Positions 23,027 through 33,025 of a stretch of 64,000 nucleotides of DNA are shown piece by piece (position 1 is the first letter of the stretch; each line of letters starts with the position of its first letter). Location: the NCBI RefSeq assembly GCF_000003815.2, contig NC_049983.1, forward strand, positions 3,420,282-3,484,281, given 5' to 3'. Position numbers and translations under genes: made by a program. This DNA comes from Branchiostoma floridae (taxonomy: Eukaryota > Chordata > Leptocardii > Amphioxiformes > Branchiostomatidae). Below the pieces are notes generated by a model, which was not told the origin of the DNA, did not search any database, and saw only the letters and a list, made by a program, of their open reading frames with translations.

Positions 23027-24439
23027 TGTAATCCAGGCCTTGTCTCCTGAGCCTTATCTGTAGATCCAGTTTACTGAGGGCGAAAGTAGAAATCTCAGCA
23101 TCCCTAAGACAGGTGTAGACTTTAAGCCTTGGACGGACAGTTTCTCCACCTTGTACATTCTTTAAGGTACGCTGGTTTTGTCTTATCCAGGTCAAGAGGG
23201 TTAATCAAGTAATGAAATGGTGTCTGAGCTGCGACCTGGGATTAGAGACGGAGAGATGTTTATCGTGATGTGAGGGAGGGAGACCTTCTGCCCCGATAAT
23301 GAAGTGCTGGTGTACTACGTACGGTGTTATCTTGGACCTAGTCGGGCGAGACTGTAGGCGACAGGGTAGTGATCTCCATGTCACACTGTATGCAAGGTGT
23401 GGCCGTATTTGTCGAATTTGAAAATCGCCAAAGACTGGAGCTTATTTTTTTTATCTGACAATCTATCCTGTCACGTTGACCGAAGCTTGGGGACCTAGGA
23501 CCATCGGCTGATCTGTATTATATAGAAGCAGGTAAACAACAGAAATACAGATTTATTCATATACTAGTATGCAGGTATTCTGCATAATTACAACTTGTAG
23601 GTGAAACATCTTTTAAACGTTTGTGAGGTTATGTAGACTAATAAATAGAATCTACAGACTTTTTTCGAAGTTAAAAATCTTGTCAAATTCACGTATATAC
23701 CGTAACAATATAACAAACGATACTGACGGTCTAGTTTATATATGGAACCTTACTAATTGAATCAACGTTTATCTGCAGTGACATCTTCACGGCGATCATT
23801 CTTGAAGTGACATCAACAAGAGTTCAAATCTAGAAACACAGCCACACAGCATAATTTGTGATGACGTAACGTTACATCTCACCTGCATTTGTGTAAAGCC
23901 GGGACTACCGGGAGCGTTGACAGCCGTAACTGCACGCCGAGATTTTGCGGTTACCGATGAGAATCTACCTCGTACCACAAAGCAACTATCAAAACTATGG
24001 CTCCTATCAGTACCAATATGGTGCTATCATCACAGATGCTATAATCTTTTGAAAAAATATACAAACGTTACCGTTACGTACTTGCTTTTACATCGCACAT
24101 TATTACGCTTATAAGGCTACATCTAGCCTGGTATCTAGCCATATTATAGCTCCCAGGTCTCTTCTGCCAGGAGGGAACAGCAGAGACTCGGGACATGTAC
24201 AGAAGAGACCTGGGAGCTACAGCAGGATAACAGCTACAGCTATACAGGTTATCGCTACGAAAGGCCGCCATTTTGTTTTCATCGTGGTGATCAGCTGGTC
24301 AGCTCGACATCCCAGCAGGCAATGCGCGTCACAGCATTTTTAGTCTATCCAAGACAAGTCTCGCTAATGGCAAGGATCTGGAACACTGGATCGTAACCTT
24401 TACCCGACACTATCGCCTAATAATTTCCCATTTTTAACG
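23027..24439. other. No gene; one hairpin
   Basis: No supported exon. A 20-bp perfect inverted repeat, TAGCTCCCAGGTCTCTTCTG, lies at 24147-24166 with its complement at 24200-24219 and a 33-bp loop. Confidence 0.5.
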
Positions 24440-26230
24440 ACAAGAAACGCCAATGAGAACAGAATGGGGTGTATTCGAGATGTTTTCATGCAGGGGAAAT
24501 TCATAAACGCACAAGATTTAATTTTGAATTTATATGACACAAGGAATTTCCTAGCTGAACTAAATAATGTATGGGGTGCTATATCAGGGCATTGGAAAAC
24601 ATTGTTGAGCCAGGTTGGGGATCAGCATACGGATGCTGATTTCCAACCAAATCAGCTTGGAATTTTAAAGAATGAATTTGTTCCCCTAGAAAACTCAACT
24701 CTAGGACTCTTTATAACCAGATAAATCACAGAATGCTACAGAAGTAAATGTATTAATAAGTGGATTGAACTACTTTTCTTACATTTTTAGATAAGAAGTT
24801 AATTTGGAAAAAAAAAATTTTAACATTAAAGATAACAAATTAAAAGAAATTAATTTCAAACTCCTGCACAAAATTTTACCCTGTGGATTAAAGCTAGATA
24901 AGTGGCAAATCAAAAACAAACTGGGTGAAATATACAGCCCCGTATGCACACTATGTAATGAAAAAGACACCTATGTCCATATGTTTTTAATTGTGGAAAG
25001 CTGGAACTATTTTGGAAAGATGTTGAAAATGTGTTGCGTCAAAAAGGTTTACATGTCACAATAACAAAACCAATTTATATTTCTTCAGTAACACCTGTCT
25101 TGTAAACAGGGTAATTAGTATTGCAAAGTTCTGTATTTTTAAACAGTGGTTGAGACATACAGATACGGATACAAAAATATACAGCAACATATTTCAAACA
25201 TTTTTGACAGACTTAAGGTTAACCCTCAAACACCCGAGTGGGGTCCATTTGGACCCCAGGCGTACTTTTTGAAGTACCATTTGAACATTTTTGATCTGAA
25301 GAAAAATTCCTTCCGTGACTTTGTTAACCAATATCTTCTATACCTTCTCCTAAGTTTTTTATGAAGATTGGTAAAATACTGTGGAAGCTATAAAGAAAGT
25401 CCGTGATCAGTCCGTCTGGGGTCCAAACGGACCCCAGCCAAAAAGTGCAGCTTTTGAAACAAAGTTTTGAGTCTAACTCCCTAACTACTTATCCTATCAC
25501 CACCAAACTTTTAGGGGATAATAAACATGTAAAACTAAATCCTTATACAAACATTATGACGTCATTTAGCTTATAAGGGCGGCCATCTTGGATTTTGACT
25601 AATGACGTCATGAAATTAGCATAAATTATGAATTTTGAATCATTATAATAGCATTGAACTTCATAGAATTTTATTGTTGTAAGAATATAAGCATGTTTTA
25701 CCAAGAAAACCTTGTTTAAATCGAAATTGGATTTTTTGGGGCAAACATATGCCTGTCAGAATTCCGTTACCATGGCAACCCCAAATAATGATAAATTTTT
25801 TTTGACAAAAAAATTTTGCTAACAATATTTTGTGTTATATCACCAAGTTTCATAGCTTTAGCACTAGCCGTTCATGAGTTACGCGACATAATAGTTGCTG
25901 AAGGCCTCAAAATTCCCCTCTCTGGTCAGAATAGGTTTAGTGCAAAACATGGTCCTTCTGATCTTTTGCATACATTATGATAATGAGGTGGAATTAGTAA
26001 CACCTTAACATGTCAAAATATTCCTCTTACATTGACGAAGCAATGTATGTACAATGATCACCGATAGGAATTGGAACTGAGATTTTATGAACAAAACATT
26101 TTGGGGTCCGTTTGGACCCCACTCGGTCATTTTAGTCGCAAAAAAAGGTCGGGTGCTTGAGGGTTAACTTTTGTACATAAATTGAAATATCCATGTTTTC
26201 TGAACATATGCAGTATGGAATAAAAAAGAC
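24440..26230 (+). mobile_element. L1-like LINE C-terminal relic, interrupted
   Basis: Plus-strand frames give 'FMQGKFINAQDLILNLYD', 'LNNVWGAISGHWKTLL', then 'NFKLLHKILPCGLKL', 'DKWQIKNKL' and the finger 'CTLCNEKDTYVHMF'. This is the usual order of L1-like LINE C-termini. Frameshifts and stops separate the pieces. The piggyBac-like element at 25223-26163 is inserted inside it: the frame reading 'NIFQTFLTDLRL' before the insertion continues as 'TFVHKLKYPCFLNICSME' and a stop after it, once one TTAA is removed. Confidence 0.8.
25223..26163. mobile_element. Non-autonomous piggyBac-like element, 941 bp
   Basis: TTAA flanks both ends (25219-25222 and 26164-26167). The terminal inverted repeats are CCCTCAAACACCCGA on the left and, in reverse complement, CCCTCAAGCACCCGA on the right. 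Subterminal GGGGTCC-x-TTTGGACCCC palindromes occur near both ends and a related GGGGTCCAAACGGACCCC near 25418. TTAA targeting and CCC-starting ends are the piggyBac signature. No transposase frame is present. Confidence 0.92.
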
Positions 26231-27150
26231 AAAGTCTTGAGTAATTGCTGTCTTGCCCACAAGCTGGCAATATGACTTGTACTGTTGCAGATGTATCCGC
26301 TTTTATCTGTATTTCGATGCTTGCCATTAATGCATTTAATGCTTTTGTTCTCCCTTCGTGAGCACTTACTTGTTGCATTTTATGATTGGAGTGGAGCTAA
26401 GTGCTTTAGTGCCAACGTTCATTGTAAAGAGATACTAAGTTACATTATGGTTACCATGAATTTGATGCCTATCTTCTGCAGGACTCTGTTCGCCACTTCT
26501 TTCTTCAGACAGAACTAGTGTAGTACTGAAGTCAGGGGACATGTTGTGAACTATAATAGCTCGTTATATGTATATGTATATTTGACGTAATCTATTTTGT
26601 TATTGTTTGTTACCATGGTTACTTGCACACTTGATTGTTTTTTTTATTGTATCATTGTAAATGAAGAATAGAATGTAAAAAAAAAGGAGCAAAAATTAGG
26701 CAGGATACCTGGTAACATGATCACCCACTACAGTCTCTGACTCCTTCGGACTTCAAATTTTGAATATAGTTTTCTGGTATGTGATTCGAAAGGTGGCTAG
26801 AGGAAAAAAAGCCCCTTCCGCATTAATTGGGGAGTGTTACGGAGTGCCGGTACCCTTGGAGCCAAACTTGAGCCAGACTGGCCGACTTTCATGCATCGGC
26901 TGCGGTGTGATACCTCAGCTGGGGGTCAAATAGAAGTGGTTTTCAAAGTAGAATGAGCGAGCAAACGTTACCTCTTTTTCACATGCAGACAGACATAATA
27001 TTAGCTTAAATGTAACCTATCAAAAAGCTTAGTATAGCCACAGTATAGCAATGGATATATTACTATACTGTACAACCAGACATGCTAACTTACTAAAACA
27101 TTGTTGAAACAGCTTATGACTCTTTGGGTATATTTTCAATACCAAACGAA
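26231..27150. other. No supported gene
   Basis: AT-rich sequence, with a stretch at 26700-26950 that is more GC-balanced but shows no exon. Confidence 0.4.
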
Positions 27151-29400
27151 AATTTATTTATTTATTAGGATTCTCCACACTGGAGGGTATGGCGGAACAG
27201 GTGTCAAAAGACACCTTTTCGAAGCCGCCATACCTTAAACATAACAATGATACACCAAATCATAATATACATAAAATACAAGAACAGATATCATAATCAA
27301 TGTAACGTTCAAATCAAGATAAATCAACTTAACAACACACATACATTATTGAGTCCAAATTTATGAAATAGATATACATGTGGTCATAATATAGAGTAAA
27401 ATTATCGTGGCCTTGTGGCAATGCAAGAGGCGCAACAGCATGCTAGTGACCATGTGCAAGCCTGCTCTAGCTTGAAGTTTTGTCGGAATCGGTTTTGCAT
27501 GAATGTAGATAGATTTCGTTTAAAGGCAGACACATTGAACGGGCTTGTGGCTGATGCTCCCAGCCCTCTGATTTCAACGGGAAGTTTGTTTCAAATTGTG
27601 ATAAGTCGTGGTATAAATGAGGAGGCAAATGAAAAAGATCTTTCTCTCTGAGGGACTAACATGTGTGCCCTTAAACTACGTGGCGTTCTTGTAGGGAATG
27701 CAGCTAACCTCGCTAGATCTGAATCATATACCTTTGCAAGGGACTTAACGAATACCACAACATCAGACATCTCTCTTTGGTAAGAAAGTGGTAACAAGCC
27801 AAGTCTAGATAGCCTAGACTTGTAGTCCAGGTGTTCAGCGGAGGGCCCGAGGATGTACTTCGTTGCCCTTCGCTGTACACCCTCGATCAGGGATGTGAGA
27901 TTACGTGATGTGGGGCTCCATACTGACGAACAGTATTCCAAAACACTTCTAACAAGAGACAAATATAATGTCTTACGTATATCAGTGTTGGACTTGTAAC
28001 CTATGGAACGCTTGATAAACCCAAGCATTTGGTTAGCTTTGGCCACTGTTCTTATGACATGGCTATTCCATGTAAGGTTGGATTTTACTGTGGTGCCAAG
28101 GTCAGACATGCTGTCCACTTGTCAGGTTTGAACTTGACATGTGATAATCAAATCTGATGGGGTACTTAGACCGACGTGTAAACCTTAACACTATGCATTT
28201 GGATAGGTTGAAACTCAACTTCCACTTTATGCTCCAGTCATGTAGTGAACAGATATCTGTTGTAGTTTTGAACAGTCATTTGTGCTACGGATCTCTCTGA
28301 AACATTTGCTATCATCTGCAAAAAGTGCTGACATAGAGTTTCTAGCCGAGTCAGGTAGATCATTTATGTAAAGTACGAACAACAGTGGGCCTAGGATGGA
28401 GCCCTGTGGGACTCCGGAAGTGACGGTACGCCAATCAGACCGACTTCCTTCAACCACCACTCTTTGGCGGCGGGTTGTCAGGTAGGACTCAATCCATGAC
28501 AAGAGACTACCACTAAAACCGTACATTTGTAGTTTATGGACTAGTAGAGCATGTGGAACTGAATCAAATGCCTTGGCAAAATCTAAAAACAACATGTCTA
28601 CTTGGCCTCCTTTATCAAGAATTAACCCGACCTGATGGTATACTTCCAAAAGCTGGGTGGTGGTTGACCGGCCTTTCATGAAACCATGTTGTAGATTGTG
28701 TATTGACGCATGAGGCCTAGGAATAATGCTGTCGTGAACGCACATTTCCATGACTTTACTTACAGTGGAAAGTAATGACACAGGCCTGTAGTTAGAAACG
28801 ACCTCTTTGTCTCCCTTCTCATGAATGGGAGTGACGTGAGCGTCTTTCCAATGTGAGGGGAACTTACCTAAGGCCAAAGATTTATTAAATAGTAGAGTCA
28901 GGGATGGTGCGATAACGTCCGCACATCTCTTCAAGACATGAGGAGACATAGCATCTGGACCTACAGCCTTATTTGGATCAAGAGGAATCTACAGAAAACT
29001 GTAAGTTTCACAGAGCATCATCGCTTACAATGTCTATAACAGGGTTTACAGTGTCCATATCTGGCTTTGTAAATGTGGAGAAGAAGTAATCATTGAACAT
29101 AGATGCCTTATCTATTGGACACTGTGCAATAAGGCCGTCTAGTTGTACCACTGATGGAAGGGACTTGGATTTGGACTTTGCCCGAACAAAAGCCCAAAAA
29201 CTCTTAGGCGACTCATGAAGAGTGGACGACAGGCTCTCCAGGTACTTCTTGTATTTGGCTGAAAGGACGTTTTTCAGCCTGTTGGCTGAAAGGACGTTTT
29301 TCAGCCTGTTCCGAAGTTTGCGAAACTTTGTCCAGTGAGAGGGAAGGTCATTTTGAAATTCAAGTTGAATGCACACAAAAAAAAACCTGAAAAGAATCCT
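27150..29400 (-). mobile_element. Non-LTR retrotransposon (CR1/Jockey-like), RT region, frameshifted
   Basis: Minus-strand frames in order: linker before RT (29376-29008), RT palm (28949-28227) and post-RT (28118-27591). The RT has 'NYRPVSLLSTVSKVMEM', motif A 'FLDFAKAFDSVPH', motif B 'SGVPQGSILGPLLF' and motif C 'ALFADDSKC'. The thumb region has 'LEYCSSVWSPTSRNL' and 'IEGVQRRATKYIL'. Three frameshifts or stops disable it. The endonuclease is absent, so it is 5'-truncated. The 3' end carries AAATAAATAAAT on minus next to a stem-loop. Confidence 0.92.
27186..27234 (-). promoter_or_regulatory. LINE 3' UTR stem-loop
   Basis: GGTATGGCGG pairs with CCGCCATACC (27186-27195 and 27225-27234). Nested inside, AGGTGTC pairs with GACACCT around an AAAA loop. 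It lies next to the simple-repeat tail, where CR1/L2-type elements keep the structure their RT recognises. Confidence 0.65.
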
Positions 29401-30334
29401 TCATGTCAGCGGTACAAATACCAGAATCGGTTTTCTGCATCTTACTACAGGCATACTAGTAGCGCTCATACTGCTATACTATGTGGGTAATCAGTGTTTG
29501 TAAAGTCTACCCAATCTTTGAGGTAGCAGAACACAGTTTTCTGCCTATGGGGATTTCTATAGTTAAAGGCCACAAGGTGACTTGCTTCGACGCATCGAAA
29601 AATAAAGTAGGGTGCACTTTTGGAATACCAAAAGCGGATATGTTTGAGTTGAAGGTACAAGCCACAAAATATTAAAAAACAAAAAAAATCCTGTCGGCGT
29701 ATCGTCTTCTCACGCCCTCGTTGAAATGCCCATCTGCGGAGGTCACAGAACTGCAGCCGGCTCACACTAGAAGGGCAGTTGCGTAATGGGGCGCATTTAT
29801 ACACGAAATAGAAAACTTTTACAATCCAAATCATGCAGTCTCAGAGTCGACACCTTCCGTGACCACGCAGCACAGGTTATATCTGGCTGCCCCTCAAATA
29901 AGGCTTTGTACCTCTCCTTCAACAAGTTTATCCGTACTATTATATGTACCCGCGTCATACACCCCGGGGTTCGCCCATTAATACTTTGTTCTGCTACCTC
30001 TAATGGTGGCACTGTAAAGACCCGGATGTTATAGTAGCGGGGGGGGGGGGTCGTTGACGCTCCAATTGAATTTTACTTTACAGCTCTAAACTTTACCTTC
30101 ACGACAATCATGACGTTTTAAAGTGTGACGTTTTCGGCTACGCTTTTTACCCTCAGTCTTCACCTGAGGGCTACCTCCTGCCCCAATACTGGCAGTACCC
30201 AGATGTTGCAGTTGTTATGGCGTTGCTAAGGGGGGGGGGGGTAATTGTTATCAAATCATATTATCTACCTTTATCTCTTTACTTTTCAAGACAATACATA
30301 ACATACAAATAATATACACAAAAGACCGTTATCC
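29401..30334. other. No supported gene; poly-G runs
   Basis: Small open frames on both strands show no domain. Homopolymer G runs lie at about 30040-30050 and 30231-30241, each after a short GC-richer stretch. Confidence 0.4.
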
Positions 30335-30375
30335 ATAATCATAATGCAGTCCGGTCGTGAGGTCAGAGGTCAGCA
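30335..30375 (-). repeat. Fragment of the LINE 3' end seen at 38.5 kb
   Basis: 'ataatgcagtccggtcgtga' followed by 'ggtcagaggtc' is identical to 38479-38513, at the C-terminal/3' end of the minus-strand LINE there. Confidence 0.6.
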
Positions 30376-31047
30376 TTGGATTAAGTGCTAAAATATCAAA
30401 CTTTTATGCCCGCAAAAGATATTTGAGGATGCTTTCCTTTTTACCGCAAGCACACTTCTTCGTTACGCAATAAAATGATGTCTCCCAAATCCAAAGGTTT
30501 TAACGATAGCTATCCAGTTTCAAATTGCAATGACCCAATAGCACGGATTCATATTGATCCCAGACGCAAAAAGCCCTCATGCGGCCAAATGATGTATTGC
30601 ACACCATACAGATTGGTTGGATTAAAGTCAGTTTAATCATTGAGCACGCTGTAAGGAGGTCGGGGCCAAGCTTAGTTACAATAGTGACTATTACAAGCAG
30701 TCAACAAGACCAAACAATCACAAGTGTACGTTGGCTTCCACCTTTTATTTCATATTTCTTGGTCACATAAACTTTAAATTGGGAATCTGCAGACACTATC
30801 TTAACTAGTGTTTAAGCACTGGTCTTTAAATAGCAATAATTGAGTACTAGTAATCAGTATTAGTAATTCATAATTGCTTATCCATAATAAGTAATAGTCA
30901 TTAGTATAAGCGATTAGTATAAGTAATTTAGAACTAGTTTTAAAGCAGTAGTATTTTGTAACAGAAAATTCAAGATGGAGAGTAGTATTTTTAAAGCTGT
31001 TATCTTAAATAATAAATACTGTCACTCGCTCATTCATAACTAAATAC
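30376..31047. other. No gene; AT-rich with TAGTAAT-type runs
   Basis: 30780-31030 is low-complexity AT sequence with repeated 'tagtaat' and 'agtaata'. Nothing coding seen. Confidence 0.4.
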
Positions 31048-31257
31048 CGTAATATTCTTTATACCCCCCTCACATTAGGCAAAAACAGATCGGACGACGA
31101 GTCTGCGAGCTCTAAATTACGAGGAGGCATGACGCTGATGCCGACGAAGAAATGGCAGAGTTCCCCCCTCCCCGTCAGCGTCATGCCTCCTAGTAATTTA
31201 GAGCTCGCACACTCGTCGTCCGATCGATGTTCGCCTAATGTGAGGGGGGCATTACGG
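31048..31257. mobile_element. Foldback MITE with about 85-bp arms
   Basis: The left arm 'cccccctcacattaggc', 'cggacgacgagtctgcgagc', 'tctaaatta' and 'ggaggcatgacgctga' is matched in reverse complement by the right arm ending 'gcctaatgtgagggggg' at 31249. CCGTAAT at 31048 and ATTACGG ending at 31257 may extend the terminal repeat, with a 9-base interruption on the left. Only about 30 bp separate the arms. A single-arm relic is at 19427-19471. Confidence 0.85.
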
Positions 31258-32139
31258 ATGCGCCAGTCAATGTAAAGACAAGGGGAATGTGAGTACACAA
31301 TGTAAATATATCTACCAAGTATTTGACATTTGGTGTAATTTGGATCTATTTTGCATTCTAATTTTCAGATTGGCAATGTTTAGTCGTGCCATGTTTTTTC
31401 AGGCTGTTGTATGTTTATATTTTGGCATCAGCCAAGCATTCGCGAGTTTCGTACTCCTAGTAAAGAATGGAAGGGTTGAAAAAATACTTGAAAAAAAAAG
31501 AATTATTCGAAAATGTAATCCTCAAGCAAATGTAGGGGGAAGGCTGTTTTCTGCCTGACTCAAGTTCTCCCACACACTACCCTCCTGTCAACACTAAAGG
31601 GCAGTTCAGCCTTTTCTCCACACATCTGCTTTGAGACGCCAGTCTCCGTTATTTCAAGTCGCGGTTTTCAGCATCAGCCGGGTTCACGACAGCCCGTCTT
31701 CAGCCTGCAGAGGGGGATGGGAACGAGCTTTGTTAAGCAAATTTGTCCCAATAACCAGTCCCACATGACTGATTCTCATAAATGTTTCAGAACACCTGAA
31801 AAGGAGACAAGACAGCAATGGATTCGTGCATTCTACTTCCATGTACATCTTTCCTTTGACATAGTCGACACTATATTTCTCCTCTTCCATATCTAGAATA
31901 CCGAAACGCTGCATTGCTATTGCACAGAAATGAATTAAGTTGAAAGAAGGCGATCCCAATAGCTTGGAATCTGTATTAGATTTTAGATCATATAATAGTA
32001 AAAATCTGCTTTTTAAACTATTTGACCGTCAACTCAAATGTTACCTGCAATTAGCCCTTTGACAAGAGTTTGCAGTAAACTATAAAGTAATATTCTATTT
32101 GTCTAACTGGAGACATTTCTTGGGAAGTGCGTTCTTGGG
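31258..32139. other. No supported exon
   Basis: This lies where further 3' exons of the minus-strand WxxW/vWA/WAP gene would be expected. I found no further Cys-rich or domain-bearing exon; a 91-codon minus frame at 31684-31959 is unrecognised. Confidence 0.35.
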
Positions 32140-32896
32140 ATGTGACTAAGGCAAGACTTACAGAATAAACAAACAGACAAACAAACTGAAGACAGCGTCT
32201 TGGGAATTTTGTGAAGATGTGACTAAGGCAAGACTTACCGAAAACAGCGTCTTGGTAGGTGTGTTCTAAGGTTTAACCATGATAAGACTTACCTAAGACG
32301 GGGTCTTGGCAGGTGTGTTCTAAGATGTAAGACAAGACTTACCGACGACAGCGTCTTGGCAGGTGTGTTCTAAGGTGTTACCATGATAAGGCTTACCGAA
32401 GACACGGTCTTGGCAGATGTGTTCTAAGATGTAAGGCAAGACTTACCGAAGACAGGGTCTTGGCAAGTGTGTTCTAAGGTGTAAGACAAGACTTACCGAA
32501 GACTGAGTCTTGGCAGGTGTGTTCTAAGGTGTAAGACAAGACTTACCGAAGACTGAGTCTTGGCATGTGTGTTCGAAGGTGTAAGACAAGACTTACCGAA
32601 GACTGGGTCTTGGCAGGTGTGCTAAGGTGTTACCATGACAAGACTTACCGAAGACTGGGTCTTGGCAGGTGTGTTCTAAGGTGTTACCATGACAAAACTT
32701 ACCGAATACTGGGTCTTGTCAGGTGTGTTCTAAGGTGTTACCATGACAGGACTTACCGAAGACTGGGTCTTGTCAGGTGTGTTCTAAGGTGTTACCATGA
32801 CAGGACTTACCGAATACTGGGTGTTACCATGACAAGACTTACCGAAGTCTGGGTCTTGTCAGGTGTGTTCTAAGGTGTTACCATGACAAGACTTAC
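32140..32896 (-). repeat. Minisatellite of WAP-exon donor sites, about 14 copies
   Basis: Units of about 46-56 bp. On minus, each carries TGCCAAGACCCAGTCTTCG/GTAAGTCTTG, which is the last coding bases and donor of the WAP exon ending at 32897. By my reading about 13 copies keep a GTAAGT-type donor. The coding echo is 'CQDPVFG' versus the exon's own 'CQDPDFG'. The array fills the first 750 bp of the downstream intron. Confidence 0.85.
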
Positions 32897-33025
32897 CGAA
32901 GTCTGGGTCTTGGCAGGTGTGTCCACAGCCATTAGAGCAGCAGAGTTGTCCAGCTCGACAGTCGGAGTCGTTGCTACACATCTCCATACAGATGCCCACC
33001 TGGCCGGTTACATCAGGGCACTGAC
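32897..33025 (-). CDS. WAP domain exon
   Basis: 129 bp, phase 1 on both sides. Eight cysteines with exact four-disulfide-core spacing: C...C-x3-C-x5-C-x5-CC-x3-C-x3-C ('ICMEMCSNDSDCRAGQLCC' then 'SNGCGHTC'). Acceptor GCTGTGCAG and donor TTCG/GTAAGT. Symmetrical 1-1 phase lets this module be inserted or skipped without a frameshift. Confidence 0.9.

Noticed and set aside
32565-32873. 102-codon plus-strand frame with repeated Cys-Tyr text
   Set aside because: Translation of the WAP-donor minisatellite on the wrong strand.
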